A DNA stretch of 64,000 bases from Paenimyroides tangerinum (GCF_003865405.1 NZ_RQVQ01000018.1:1-64000); one strand, 5' to 3'; counted from the first letter of the stretch, positions 27,551 to 36,550 are shown. The notes: generated from the letters alone by a model not told the origin. Numbers and translations: made by a program.

Positions 27551-28084
27551 ATGGAACAGCTTTCAATGTTAAACAAATTAGCTCAAATTGAAACGAATGG
27601 GAAATTACTTCCATTTTCACCTTACTATATTATATTTTCAGATGGAAGAATTTATTCTTTGCGTTCTAATAAATTTCTTAAAAAAGTAAAAAGTGCTGGA
27701 AAAACATCAGAAAAATATTATTACACATACGATTTAGGCGCATCTGGTAAACATTTAGTTACACGACTTGTAATGTTTGTTTTTGGAAAGCATAAATATA
27801 AAAACATTATTGAAATGCCTAAAATCACTTTAAAAAACAATGATTTAGAAGATTTAAGTATTTCTAATTTAGAATTTGTAACTCAAAGTGAAATCAACAA
27901 AAAATATGACATTAAACCAAGTGAAAAATGTTATTTAAATAATAATAATCAAAAAATTGATGAAGATCAAATTGAGATTATCAAAGATTTACGTAATCAA
28001 AATATATCTTTAAAACAAATTGGACTAAAGTATAACACTTCCGAAATGTCAGTACATCGTTTTATAAAAAAATATCAATTATAA
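27551..28084 (+). CDS. HNH-endonuclease-derived DNA-binding protein (NUMOD4-like plus HTH)
   Basis: 177 residues. The N-terminal part (YIIFSDGRIYSLRSNKFLK) resembles the NUMOD4 motif found in phage and homing HNH endonucleases; the middle (KHLVTRLVMFVFGKHK, then NNDLEDLSISNLEFVTQSE) has the frame of an HNH domain (HRLVAxxF...NxLxNLEWVT) but the usual active-site His residues are replaced (LVTRLV instead of LVHRLV; ITLKNND instead of HKDGN). The C-terminus (EDQIEIIKDLRNQNISLKQI, then YNTSEMSVHRFIKK) is a helix-turn-helix. Probably a DNA-binding protein that has lost nuclease activity. Stand-alone gene with its own promoter and terminator. Confidence 0.6.
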   Translation: MEQLSMLNKLAQIETNGKLLPFSPYYIIFSDGRIYSLRSNKFLKKVKSAGKTSEKYYYTYDLGASGKHLVTRLVMFVFGKHKYKNIIEMPKITLKNNDLEDLSISNLEFVTQSEINKKYDIKPSEKCYLNNNNQKIDEDQIEIIKDLRNQNISLKQIGLKYNTSEMSVHRFIKKYQL

Positions 28085-28100
28085 TTTTTGAAATAAAGCA

Positions 28101-28136
28101 AAAAAAACCATTCAATTGAATGGTTTTTCGTTTTTA
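28101..28136 (+). terminator. Terminator after the HNH-derived gene
   Basis: AAAAACCATTCAA and TTGAATGGTTTTT form a perfect palindrome, followed by CG and a T run; probably serves the convergent lrp gene too. Confidence 0.82.
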
Positions 28137-28147
28137 TAAAACATTTA

Positions 28148-28627
28148 TTACATATCTTTAAAGATAGTATGCATTAAACGTTTTTTATCGTTGATACTTT
28201 CTTCTAACGAAATCATTGATTCAGTTCTGTAAACTCCATCAATATCATCAATCATGAAAATAACTTCTTTTGCATGTCGCGTATTCTTAGCTCTAATTTT
28301 ACAGAAAATATTAAATTTACCTGTAGTTACGTGAGCAACGGTTACGAAAGGAATATCATTGATTCTTTCTAAAACGAATTTAGTTTGTGAAGTATTATGT
28401 AAGAAAATTCCAACATATGCAATGAAAGAATAACCTAATTTTTCATAATCTAAAGTCAAAGATGAACCTTGAATAATTCCTGCATCTTCCATTTTTTTCA
28501 CACGAACGTGAACTGTTCCAGCTGATATCAACAATTTTTTAGCGATATCTGTGAATGGAACTCTTGTATTATCAATCAACATATCTAAGATCTGGTGATC
28601 TATCTCATCTAAACGAAATTTACTCAT
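28148..28627 (-). CDS. Lrp/AsnC-family transcriptional regulator
   Basis: 159-residue regulator with an N-terminal winged helix-turn-helix (IDHQILDMLIDNTRVPFTDI, SAGTVHVRVKKMEDAGII) and a C-terminal ligand-sensing ACT-like (RAM) domain (AYVGIFLHNT...VTTGKFNIFCKIRAKNTRHA). Such proteins respond to amino acids or related metabolites and form octamers. Target genes cannot be told from the sequence; it is a single-gene unit. Confidence 0.93.
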   Translation of the reverse strand: MSKFRLDEIDHQILDMLIDNTRVPFTDIAKKLLISAGTVHVRVKKMEDAGIIQGSSLTLDYEKLGYSFIAYVGIFLHNTSQTKFVLERINDIPFVTVAHVTTGKFNIFCKIRAKNTRHAKEVIFMIDDIDGVYRTESMISLEESINDKKRLMHTIFKDM

Positions 28628-28661
28628 AAAACTTTTGTTTTTTTATTCTTATTTCTGAATG

Positions 28662-28669
28662 CAAAAATA
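28662..28669 (-). promoter_or_regulatory. -7 promoter box of the lrp-type gene
   Basis: Minus-strand TATTTTTG, matching TAnnTTTG, 34 bases before the ATG at 28627. Confidence 0.5.
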
Positions 28670-28709
28670 AAACTTTTGTTGAAATAATTTAAAGAAAAAG
28701 CAATCTTTT

Positions 28710-29864
28710 TTAATATTTTAATAAATAGTTAACATCAAACACTCCATTTTCTGTTCTTTTAAGGTTCATTTCATTCAATAAATCGCATATATCTGCATTT
28801 CTAGTTATTTCAAAATCAGACGCATCGACTTCTAAATAACCAAATTGATGATTTTCTATCAATTCATTATCAAAAATAGGAATAAACGAAATTTCCTCAG
28901 ATTTTAACACTTCTTTGTATTGAATTCCTAAATTTCGTATTGAAATATTTTCCTCTGTTTTAAACTTAATATCTCTTAATAAAATATCGTTAATCAATTT
29001 TTGGTTTTCGGGAATCTTGAAATAATCTTGAATATCCTGATTTATATAGGAAAGTTCTTTAATTGAAAAAAGCGCTTTTAATAAAGCTACAAAAACAATT
29101 TTTCTAGTTTCTTCTCTTTGATAATCTTTAGGAAAATGTCCTGCTTCAAACAAAATAGTTGGAACACCAAGATTCGTAAAGCGATCGCCAATACAGTTAA
29201 GATTAAATGCGTCATCAAAACGTCCAATTTGATTTGGAATGTATTTAGAAACTTCAACATTCATTTCACAAATAACTTGCATAGCCGTTTTTCTAACTTC
29301 ATTGATTTCTGTTTCCTTATTATAAGAAGGAGCTAGAAAAGAAATTGTAGCAGGAATGTTCTTGTTTCCAGCTGCAAATAATGTACGTTGATCGTGCATA
29401 TTAAAAGCAAAATCAGGTTTAAATTCATCAAAACATCTTCTAAGAAGTTGACTTTCTGGTTGTGATAAATCAACAGAATCACGATTTAAATCAACTTGAT
29501 TTGCATTTACACGTGTGTAGGCTTCTGCACCATCTGGATTTAAAATCGGAATTATAAAAATCGTGAAATGTTCTAAAATTGATTTTGCTTCTTTAGTATC
29601 TGAATTCAAAAAATATAAAAAATCAACAATCGCTTTTGTTGTCGTGCTTTCGTTTCCGTGCATTTGTGACCACATATAAACTTTAGTTGAACCTGAACCA
29701 ATTTTTAAAGAATAAATATTTTTATCAAGAACAGATTTTCCTTCAACATTCAAATTAAAACTTTTTGGCAAACTTTCTAAAAGAGGTAAAATATGTTCAT
29801 TAGTTAAATATCTTCCTTTAATAGTTGATTGCAAACTTGATTTAGCGATTTCTAGCAGATTCAT
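28710..29864 (-). CDS. M14-family zinc carboxypeptidase
   Basis: 384-residue metallopeptidase. Zinc site HGNE (in WSQMHGNESTTTKA) with the third ligand in FNMHDQRTLF, the Arg/Asn pair in VDLNRDS after NPDGAEAYTRVN, and a catalytic Glu in LFEAGHFP. No signal peptide, so probably cytoplasmic, unlike secreted carboxypeptidases. The C-terminal approximately 110 residues (after the catalytic domain) are not recognised. Single-gene unit with a -7 box upstream. Confidence 0.88.
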   Translation of the reverse strand: MNLLEIAKSSLQSTIKGRYLTNEHILPLLESLPKSFNLNVEGKSVLDKNIYSLKIGSGSTKVYMWSQMHGNESTTTKAIVDFLYFLNSDTKEAKSILEHFTIFIIPILNPDGAEAYTRVNANQVDLNRDSVDLSQPESQLLRRCFDEFKPDFAFNMHDQRTLFAAGNKNIPATISFLAPSYNKETEINEVRKTAMQVICEMNVEVSKYIPNQIGRFDDAFNLNCIGDRFTNLGVPTILFEAGHFPKDYQREETRKIVFVALLKALFSIKELSYINQDIQDYFKIPENQKLINDILLRDIKFKTEENISIRNLGIQYKEVLKSEEISFIPIFDNELIENHQFGYLEVDASDFEITRNADICDLLNEMNLKRTENGVFDVNYLLKY

Positions 29865-29880
29865 AAAACAAATATTTTTA

Positions 29881-29888
29881 CAAAGATA
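29881..29888 (-). promoter_or_regulatory. -7 promoter box of the M14 peptidase gene
   Basis: Minus-strand TATCTTTG, matching TAnnTTTG, 16 bases before the ATG at 29864. Confidence 0.5.
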
Positions 29889-29963
29889 CGATTTGCTTTT
29901 TTTGAGGATTCGTTTTAATTCTTAAAAAATCAATTACCAATCAAATAAACCATTAAAATGAAT

Positions 29964-29971
29964 TAATTTTG
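29964..29971 (+). promoter_or_regulatory. -7 promoter box of rlmF
   Basis: TAATTTTG fits TAnnTTTG, 16 bases before the ATG at 29988. Confidence 0.5.
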
Positions 29972-29987
29972 CAGAAATATCAATTAT

Positions 29988-30896
29988 ATGAAAGATTTAA
30001 ATCAAACCAAAAAGAAGTTACATCCTAGAAACAGACATCATAAATCGTATGATTTTGAGAAACTAATCAAATTTGTTCCAGAATTATCTTCTTATTTAAA
30101 AAAGAATCCTTCAGGTATTGATACGATTGATTTTGCAATTCCAGAAGCTGTGGTTTTATTAAACAAAGCTATTTTGATGAGTGAATATAAAATTACGTTT
30201 TGGGAAATGCCAAAAACGAATCTTTGTCCACCTATTCCTGGAAGAGCAGATTACATTCATTATATAGCGGATTTGCTTGCAGAAACAAATAATAATCAAA
30301 TTCCAACAGGTAAACGTGTGAAAATTTTAGATTTAGGAATTGGCGCAAATGCGATTTATCCAATAATCGGAGTTGCAGAATATGATTGGGAATTTATTGG
30401 TTCTGAGGTTGATAATGATTCTATAAAAACAGCAAAAAACATCATTGAAAACAATCCTTTCTTAAAAAATAACGTTACAATCAGGAAACAAGAAAATAAA
30501 AGAAATATTCTAAAAAATATTATTCAAGAAAAAGAATATTTTGATGTTATAATTTGCAATCCTCCTTTTTTTAAATCAAAAGAAGAAGTTTTATCTAAAA
30601 CTAGTCAGAAACTTAGAAATTTAGGTAAGGAAATTAATGGTAAACCTGTACAGAATTTTAGTGGACAAAATAATGAACTTTGGTGTGAAGGTGGTGAAAA
30701 AGCTTTCATCACAAATTACATTTATGAAAGTAAACATTTTAAGACACAAGCAATTTGGTTTACAACTTTAGTTTCTAACAAAGAAAATTTGAAACCTTTA
30801 CAAAATTTGCTTAAAAAAGCTGAAGCAAAAGAAGTTAGAATCATAAATATGGAACAAGGAAATAAAATAAGCCGAATTTTAACTTGGAAATACTAA
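29988..30896 (+). CDS. rlmF: 23S rRNA (adenine(1618)-N(6))-methyltransferase
   Basis: Methylates N6 of A1618 in 23S rRNA. The 302-residue protein has the family N-terminus KKLHPRNRHHKSYDFEKLI, a SAM-binding motif ILDLGIGANAIYP, and the N6-adenine catalytic motif NPPF in DVIICNPPFFKSKEEV, followed by ELWCEGGEKAFI. Full length. Single-gene unit with its own promoter box and terminator. Confidence 0.95.
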   Translation: MKDLNQTKKKLHPRNRHHKSYDFEKLIKFVPELSSYLKKNPSGIDTIDFAIPEAVVLLNKAILMSEYKITFWEMPKTNLCPPIPGRADYIHYIADLLAETNNNQIPTGKRVKILDLGIGANAIYPIIGVAEYDWEFIGSEVDNDSIKTAKNIIENNPFLKNNVTIRKQENKRNILKNIIQEKEYFDVIICNPPFFKSKEEVLSKTSQKLRNLGKEINGKPVQNFSGQNNELWCEGGEKAFITNYIYESKHFKTQAIWFTTLVSNKENLKPLQNLLKKAEAKEVRIINMEQGNKISRILTWKY

Positions 30897-30902
30897 GAAA
30901 TA

Positions 30903-30934
30903 AAAAGGAAGTGATTTTTTACACTTCCTTTTAA
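30903..30934 (+). terminator. Terminator of rlmF
   Basis: AAAAGGAAGTG pairs with CACTTCCTTTT around an 8-base loop rich in T. Confidence 0.8.
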
Positions 30935-30935
30935 A

Positions 30936-31348
30936 AAATAACTAATAATTAGATTGATGTTCTAATTTCATAAAAATGAGAAAAATTGACAAATAAACTT
31001 TATTTGAAAACTTAAACAGTAAAAAATAAACAACTAATAAAAACTGTTTAATTATTTTCTCAATTTTAAATAAGTGGTTGGTTAGGCCTGTTATTTAAAA
31101 ACTTTCTAAACATAAAATATAAACAACAACATTTTTCTATCTTTAGAAATAATTACATGACAAATATCGAAAGAATAAAAACACTAAAACATCCCCGTTT
31201 TCAGGTATATTTAATTTATTTTTAACAATTAAACACCCAAACAAGAATACCTTTTTATCAAAAAATCAATAACTAGATAAAAAAATTAACAAATTCACTT
31301 TACTGAACCTATAAATTTTACAGTTTCTCATATTATTTTTATTTTGTT
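30936..31348. other. AT-rich intergenic stretch with a tiny open frame
   Basis: About 410 bases without a supportable gene. A 22-codon frame at 31157-31225 (MTNIERIKTLKHPRFQVYLI) looks protein-like and may be the left-over start of a lost gene, but nothing follows it in frame. Confidence 0.4.
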
Positions 31349-31356
31349 TATATTTG
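31349..31356 (+). promoter_or_regulatory. -7 promoter box of the S41 protease gene
   Basis: TATATTTG fits TAnnTTTG; an in-frame TTG at 31354 lies inside it, which makes the ATG at 31366 the start. Confidence 0.55.
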
Positions 31357-31365
31357 AATAAAACG

Positions 31366-32997
31366 ATGAAAAAAATATCCTTTGTTTTACTTTCAATTGC
31401 TTTAATTGGATGCGCTTCTGGTAAAAAAAACAATCTTCGAATGAACACAGAACTTTCTGTTGATGAAATGAAGAAAGATGTAAAGTTCGTGGAAAGAAAA
31501 TTATTTAATATGCATCCAGATGTAGATTTGTACATCTCAGAAGAAGCGTTGCATAAAAAATTCGATAGCCTTTCTAAAACGATTACACAACCATTAAAAC
31601 CAAATGATTTTTATTTAAAAATAGCTCCAGTTGTAGCTTCTGTTCGTCAAGGTCATATGAGTTTGAATTTATTAAACGAACAACTTGAAAAAACAAATAA
31701 AAAGAAATATAAAGGAAGTAAATCGCCTTTGTCACAGTTTGATTTTTTATGGAATGATGGAAATCTTTATGTTTTAAAGAATAATTCTAAAAATAAAGAA
31801 ATTAAAGAAGGTTCTATAATTTTAGATATTAACGGAATCTCACCTCAAAAATTCTATGAGAAATACAGACCAACCATTACTTCAGATGGTTTAAATGAAA
31901 CGTTTATTCAAAAATGGTTTGGTCGTAAAGTTACAAGTTATTATGCATCTGAAATAGGAATTGTTGATTCATTGACAATGAAAATTAATTGTTCCGATTC
32001 TATTTCGACACAAACTGTGCATCGTATTTTCAAGAAAGAAGTTAAAAAATCTAAAACTTCAAATAAATCAAAAGCTGTAAAAGATTCTACAGCAATTGTA
32101 AAAAATGATACTTTAAAACCTATTAAAAAAATTCTTACAAAAGAACAACGTAGTGCACAAAGAGATAGTTTAAAACTTCTAGCCAAAAAAGATAGAATTT
32201 ACGGATACAATAAACCAAAAAATGAATACTCAATTAATTTATCCTATCCAACTAAAGATTCTAAGTTTGCCGTATTGAAAGTCCAAAGCTTTACAGGAAC
32301 AAAATATAAAAAAGCCTACAAAGCAATTTTTAAGGAAATCAAAGAAAAAAACATTCAAAATTTGGTTCTGGATTTAAGAGGTAATACCGGTGGACGAGTT
32401 ACAGAAATCAATGAGTTATACTCTTATTTAACAAAGGACGAAAAATTTACTTTATTAAATCCTACGGTTGTAACATCGAAATGGAAACTTCCATATTATA
32501 TGCACGCCGGACGTTCGGCTTTACATTATTTGTTGCTTTCTCCTTTTTATGTAATTCAATCTCCAATAGTATTTTTTAAAACAAAAAAAGGTAAAGACGG
32601 AAAATTTTATTATAAATTAGAGGAAGAGAAAAAATATAAACGAAAAGAAAATTATTATGATGGAGAATTATTTGTTTTAACTGATGGTTTATCATTTTCT
32701 GCTGCTTCTATAATATCTTCAAATTTAAAAGGTACAAAAAGAGCCACGTTTATTGGAAATGAAACAGGCGGAACATACAATGGAACAGTCGCTGGAAGAT
32801 TACCAATCTTAACACTTCCTAATTCGAAATTAAAATGGCGCTTAGGTGTTATGAATATTAGTCCGTCAGAACAAACAGATGAATTTGGTCATGGAGTTCG
32901 ACCTGATGTAGTATTAATTCCAACTACAGAACAAATCATAAATAAGGAAGATCCAGAATTGGATTGGATTTTAAATAAACTTGAAATTCAAAAATAA
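31366..32997 (+). CDS. S41-family (C-terminal-processing-like) peptidase, lipoprotein
   Basis: 543-residue envelope protease. Lipoprotein signal MKKISFVLLSIALIGCASG; N-terminal helical domain; a PDZ-like segment (EGSIILDINGISPQKFYEKY); a lysine- and serine-rich insert around 225-280; then the S41 catalytic domain: NLVLDLRGNTGG, the nucleophile region LTDGLSFSAASIISSNLKG and GNETGGTYNGTVAG. Family members cleave proteins at the periplasmic face. Single-gene unit, followed by a terminator; it precedes the row of secreted proteins but is separated from it by 190 bases. Confidence 0.88.
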   Translation: MKKISFVLLSIALIGCASGKKNNLRMNTELSVDEMKKDVKFVERKLFNMHPDVDLYISEEALHKKFDSLSKTITQPLKPNDFYLKIAPVVASVRQGHMSLNLLNEQLEKTNKKKYKGSKSPLSQFDFLWNDGNLYVLKNNSKNKEIKEGSIILDINGISPQKFYEKYRPTITSDGLNETFIQKWFGRKVTSYYASEIGIVDSLTMKINCSDSISTQTVHRIFKKEVKKSKTSNKSKAVKDSTAIVKNDTLKPIKKILTKEQRSAQRDSLKLLAKKDRIYGYNKPKNEYSINLSYPTKDSKFAVLKVQSFTGTKYKKAYKAIFKEIKEKNIQNLVLDLRGNTGGRVTEINELYSYLTKDEKFTLLNPTVVTSKWKLPYYMHAGRSALHYLLLSPFYVIQSPIVFFKTKKGKDGKFYYKLEEEKKYKRKENYYDGELFVLTDGLSFSAASIISSNLKGTKRATFIGNETGGTYNGTVAGRLPILTLPNSKLKWRLGVMNISPSEQTDEFGHGVRPDVVLIPTTEQIINKEDPELDWILNKLEIQK

Positions 32998-32999
32998 AG

Positions 33000-33026
33000 A
33001 ATGGAGCATTTGCTCCATTTTTTTTA
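33000..33026 (+). terminator. Terminator of the S41 protease gene
   Basis: AATGGAGCA pairs with TGCTCCATT around a 2-base loop (centre ATT/TGC), followed by T8. Confidence 0.82.
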
Positions 33027-33186
33027 CTTTCATATTAAAATGCCAAAAATAAATTCAAAAACTGAACAATAAAATTCTTCAATTAATATATCTATTTTTT
33101 GTTTAAAAATACGTAAGTTAGTATAGTTATAAAAGACAATAATTAAATATTGTTTTATTTACTAACATAATAATTGAATTTTTCTT

Positions 33187-33570
33187 ATGAAATCATTAAA
33201 ATTTATACTCTTATTTTTAGTTTTTACAATGCTTGCTTCTTGTAGCGGTTCCGATTTTTATAAAGGTTTATGGAAAGCAAAAGACTCAAACGGAAACCAA
33301 GTTCAAATAAATTTTGAACCAGAATCATTTTCTGTTAAGGATACTTTAGGAAATTCTCGGGAATATAATTACACTCAAAATTCAATTAAAACTTCTAATT
33401 CTATAAAAACTTATGGAATAAAACTTTCTGATGGTAGAGGTTATCAGATAAATTTTCCGAATACTACGACTGATGATGTTGCCTTAATAATGGACGAAAA
33501 AGGAAAAGTGATTTATACAATAAGTCGTAATGAATATATCGTCTATGAAGATATTTACAAATTGAATTAA
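33187..33570 (+). CDS. Hypothetical lipoprotein, 127 residues
   Basis: Family not recognised. Lipoprotein signal (LLFLVFTMLASCSGSD) with the acylated Cys near residue 19, then a small beta-rich domain (YKGLWKAKDSNGNQVQINFE...) of the kind seen in lipocalin-like or DUF-type envelope proteins. First of a row of small secreted proteins on the plus strand reaching to about 38.7 kb. Confidence 0.75.
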   Translation: MKSLKFILLFLVFTMLASCSGSDFYKGLWKAKDSNGNQVQINFEPESFSVKDTLGNSREYNYTQNSIKTSNSIKTYGIKLSDGRGYQINFPNTTTDDVALIMDEKGKVIYTISRNEYIVYEDIYKLN

Positions 33571-33701
33571 TCAAATACTTAAATATTTTTTAGTATTTAT
33601 CATTTAGTTTTTCATCAAGCTTTTTTCCGTTGTAAATTAATTTAAAATAAAACCATGTCAAAAAAAACAGTAAACGATTCATAATTAGTATTTGTTTTAT
33701 C

Positions 33702-34316
33702 TTGATTTGTTTTGTTTCAATCGCTCAAAAACATAAATCTGACGAATTAATGAATCCTAATGAAAAATATGCAAATTATGTTATCAAATTAAAATCGGGA
33801 CAAACAAACATAGATTATGCAGATTTCAGAACTGTATTTTCAATGAGTGAAGAATTTATGAACCAAGATTTAAAAAAATCAATGCTTGAATCATTAAATG
33901 AATTATTAAGTACAAAAACGGATAACAATGACAAAATCATTGAACAATGTTATCAGATTTTGGATGTTGATTACACAGAAATTGGTATTCATTATTTATT
34001 AAGTGAATTTCTATTAGAAAGTAATAAAGAAACAGAATCGCTAAAACACAAAGAGATTTCAACAGGACTTAAAGATTCTATTTTGAAAAGTGGAGATGGA
34101 AATTCTTGTAAAACGGGATATCATGTAATAAAAATCTCCGAAATATTTGATATTTTAAACTTTATGAACGCGGAAGTGATTAGTAAAAAAAACAATTTTT
34201 CAAAAGATGGTATTCCTTGTTATGAAGTCAAAGCCAAAATTAATGGCAAAACGAAAAAAATATACTTTGACACAACTGTTATGATGGGATACATTTTACT
34301 GAAAGACAGTGAATAA
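33702..34316 (+). CDS. DUF4919-like secreted protein with a frame-shifted start
   Basis: About 204 residues from the TTG at 33702. The body (YANYVIKLKSGQTNIDYADFR, later IGIHYLLSEFLLE) resembles DUF4919 proteins. The open frame continues upstream without an ATG and encodes a good signal peptide (KKNSKRFIISICFILICFVS, then IAQ), while the obvious ATG at 33655 is out of frame: ATG-TCA followed by A8. One extra A in that run would join ATG to the signal peptide as M-S-K-K-N-S. So the true gene is probably 33655-34316 with a one-base deletion in the homopolymer (mutation, phase variation or sequencing error). Confidence 0.6.
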   Translation: MICFVSIAQKHKSDELMNPNEKYANYVIKLKSGQTNIDYADFRTVFSMSEEFMNQDLKKSMLESLNELLSTKTDNNDKIIEQCYQILDVDYTEIGIHYLLSEFLLESNKETESLKHKEISTGLKDSILKSGDGNSCKTGYHVIKISEIFDILNFMNAEVISKKNNFSKDGIPCYEVKAKINGKTKKIYFDTTVMMGYILLKDSE

Positions 34317-34336
34317 CATTTTATACATGCAATGCT

Positions 34337-35223
34337 ATGAAAATTTATTGGTTTCTTATTTTAATTGGCTTTTTCTCAAGTACAAGCTTGTTCTCGCAAA
34401 CCAGCTATAAAGGTTTTGTAGATAAAAATCCGTATGAAATGTTAATAGACATAAAATCAAATAGTTCTCCAATAGCAACTTTTGTAGATACAGATAAAGA
34501 TGAACCTTTTTCAATTTATGGTCAAATAGAGAATAACACTTTAATCTTTATAGAAAAAGATCAATTAAAAATGTAATATTTAAAATTGAATTTCAAGATT
34601 TCGATATCAAACAAATAAAAGCCAATGGAATTTGGCAAAATTATAAGACGAATGAACAATACAAAATCGACTTTACTCAAATATTTAATTTAGAAGTAGA
34701 TCAAAGCAATTCGTTAGTTAATCGAGATATTATTCAATCAGTTACGACAAATAATCATTATTTTAAATTACAGATTGTAAATGATTCAATTACATCGAAT
34801 TTATATGTTTCAGCAGTAAAGATTTTTGAAAAGAAAACGGATAAATTTATTCAAAAATTAGATGTAAAATGCCAATTTATGGGGTTTTATGGTTTTATCA
34901 TAAATGATTTCAATTTTGATGATGAATTAGATTTTTCAATTTTTGAAGGATCATATTCTGGCACGAATACTACAAGTTTATATTTTCTATACAATAAAAA
35001 AACTAATACATATTTTGAGAGTGGAATTTATGGTATAAATCTTGAATTTGATAGTGAAAACAAACGAATCATAGAATATAATCAATGTTGTGCAGGAGGT
35101 AAACAAACCGAAATTACTTACAAACTCAGAAATAATAAAATGATTTTGGTTAAGAAAAAATGTTTCGTTTGGGATGAAGAAGAGCTTGATATTATAGAAA
35201 AAAAATGGAAAGAATGTAAATAA
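34337..35223 (+). pseudogene. Secreted XAC2610-like protein gene, frame-shifted
   Basis: The first part, 34337-34576, encodes a signal peptide (MKIYWFLILIGFFSSTSLFS) and 60 further residues and stops at TAA. The adjacent frame is open from 34537 to 35223 and continues the protein (NVIFKIEFQDFDIKQIKANG ... FDDELDFSIFEGSYSGTN ... CCAGGKQTE). The two join smoothly if one A is added to the A5 run near 34567 (DQLK-NVIFK). The joined product of about 295 residues resembles the XAC2610-related family of envelope proteins with a D-x-N-x-D loop. Either a real lesion or a sequencing indel. Confidence 0.65.
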
Positions 35224-35239
35224 AATAATTTAAGATTTA

Positions 35240-35971
35240 ATGAAAAAAATTACAATCGTAAGTTTAATTATTTTGACTTTATTTTCTTGTGAAAAACAAA
35301 AAAATGAAACTTTAATCGAAGAAAAAAAATCGCTAATTATTGAATCAACTGAAACAATTACAGAAACCGAAATTGTATTCCCAAAAACTGGTAAAAAATC
35401 AAAAGATTTCCTTCCGAAATCTAATACTTATGAAATTCAATATGAAACTAAGGGAGATTTGAATAATGATAATTTAATAGATGTTGCCATTGTACTTAGG
35501 AATTTAAAAGACAAAACCGCAGAAAGACCAATTTTAATCTTGCTTCAAAACGATGATAGAACTTTTTCATTAGCAAAATTATCAACGATTGCAATGCCTG
35601 AAGAATTTTCAGATGACAACTTTAAAAATTATGATTCAGAAAGCATTGAAATAGAAGATGAAGTCCTGCAAATCAATTTATATGGTTCGGGTGGTTTGGT
35701 TGGGAATTTATTTAGTCATTATAAATTCATCGAAAACGAAATGGTTCTTATTTACATTGAAACATATAATGTTGGAGCTGGAAGTTGGCAAAATTTATAT
35801 TACGATTTACAAAAAGGAGAATTAATTGAAGAAATTACAAACACTATGTCTGAAGATATGACAACAAAAGATAAAACATTTAAAGTCAATAAAGAGCATC
35901 ATTTATTTGATAATGCTGTTCCGAATGATATAATATTCAATACTTTAAATAGTAGTGAAAGTAATTGGTAA
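35240..35971 (+). CDS. Lipoprotein with a calcium-loop-like motif, unknown function
   Basis: 243 residues. Lipoprotein signal (SLIILTLFSCEKQ), a Glu/Thr-rich linker, then KGDLNNDNLIDVAIVLRNLK, a D-x-[DN]-x-[DN]-x-x-D loop like those in FG-GAP/dockerin-type calcium sites, and a beta-rich remainder (LLQNDDRTFSLAK, LYGSGGLVGNLFSHYKF, GSWQNLYYDLQKGELIE). Related in style to the proteins at 34337 and 37565. It lies 16 bases after the disrupted gene and is followed after 14 bases by a GNAT gene on the same strand. Confidence 0.75.
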   Translation: MKKITIVSLIILTLFSCEKQKNETLIEEKKSLIIESTETITETEIVFPKTGKKSKDFLPKSNTYEIQYETKGDLNNDNLIDVAIVLRNLKDKTAERPILILLQNDDRTFSLAKLSTIAMPEEFSDDNFKNYDSESIEIEDEVLQINLYGSGGLVGNLFSHYKFIENEMVLIYIETYNVGAGSWQNLYYDLQKGELIEEITNTMSEDMTTKDKTFKVNKEHHLFDNAVPNDIIFNTLNSSESNW

Positions 35972-35985
35972 AAAAGCAAATCGTA

Positions 35986-36537
35986 ATGAAAAATAAATTC
36001 GAAACAAAAGAAATCGTTTTAAAAAACAATGCGAAAATTATAATAAGAGAAGCTCAAATATCCGATGCAGAACAACTTTTGGCATGTATAAAAAAATACA
36101 TTTCTCAAAGTGATTATATACCTAAATACGAACATGAAATAAAATTGACAATTGAGCAAGAACGCGATTGGATTCAGTCATTTATGACCTATAATAATTC
36201 ATTGCTTTTAGTTGCGGAATTTGATAATGAAATCATTGGAAACATCGATTTAACAGGTTCTCGCCGTCAAATGATGGAACATACAGCAGTTATTGGAATG
36301 GGAATGTTGGCAGAATGGCGAAATATTGGTTTGGGTTCTGCCCTACTTAACGAAATTATTTGTTGGTCAAAATCAAATCCTATTTTAGAAATCATTTGGC
36401 TTCAGGTTTATGTGCAAAACGAATTAGGTTTGAATTTATATCGAAAAATGGGATTTGTAGAAAGCGGAACTATCAAGAATTTTTTCAAAAAAGATGGCAC
36501 TTATTTCGATAACCTTACGATGATTTTAAACCTTTAA
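35986..36537 (+). CDS. GNAT-family N-acetyltransferase
   Basis: 183-residue acetyltransferase of the RimI-like GNAT fold. Acetyl-CoA motif A is IGMGMLAEWRNIGLGSALLN (family Q/RxxGxG/A), followed by IIWLQVYVQNELGLNLYRKM and GFVESG, the usual C-terminal pattern. Start at the ATG at 35986; the codon further upstream in frame is TTG and overlaps the previous gene. The only clearly enzymatic, cytoplasmic member of the 33-38.7 kb row. Substrate unknown. Confidence 0.85.
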   Translation: MKNKFETKEIVLKNNAKIIIREAQISDAEQLLACIKKYISQSDYIPKYEHEIKLTIEQERDWIQSFMTYNNSLLLVAEFDNEIIGNIDLTGSRRQMMEHTAVIGMGMLAEWRNIGLGSALLNEIICWSKSNPILEIIWLQVYVQNELGLNLYRKMGFVESGTIKNFFKKDGTYFDNLTMILNL

Positions 36538-36550
36538 TTAAATAAAAACT

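Noticed and set aside
31013..31053. AAACAGT...ACTGTTT inverted repeat as a regulatory RNA
   Set aside because: Only a 7-bp stem with a long AT-rich loop; expected by chance in such sequence.
31157..31225. 22-codon open frame (MTNIERIKTL...)
   Set aside because: Too short and with no downstream continuation, terminator or known homologue; at best a decayed gene start.
34879..35223. Separate 114-residue protein
   Set aside because: Its frame is open upstream to 34537 and continues the protein that begins at 34337, so it is the 3' part of one frame-shifted gene.
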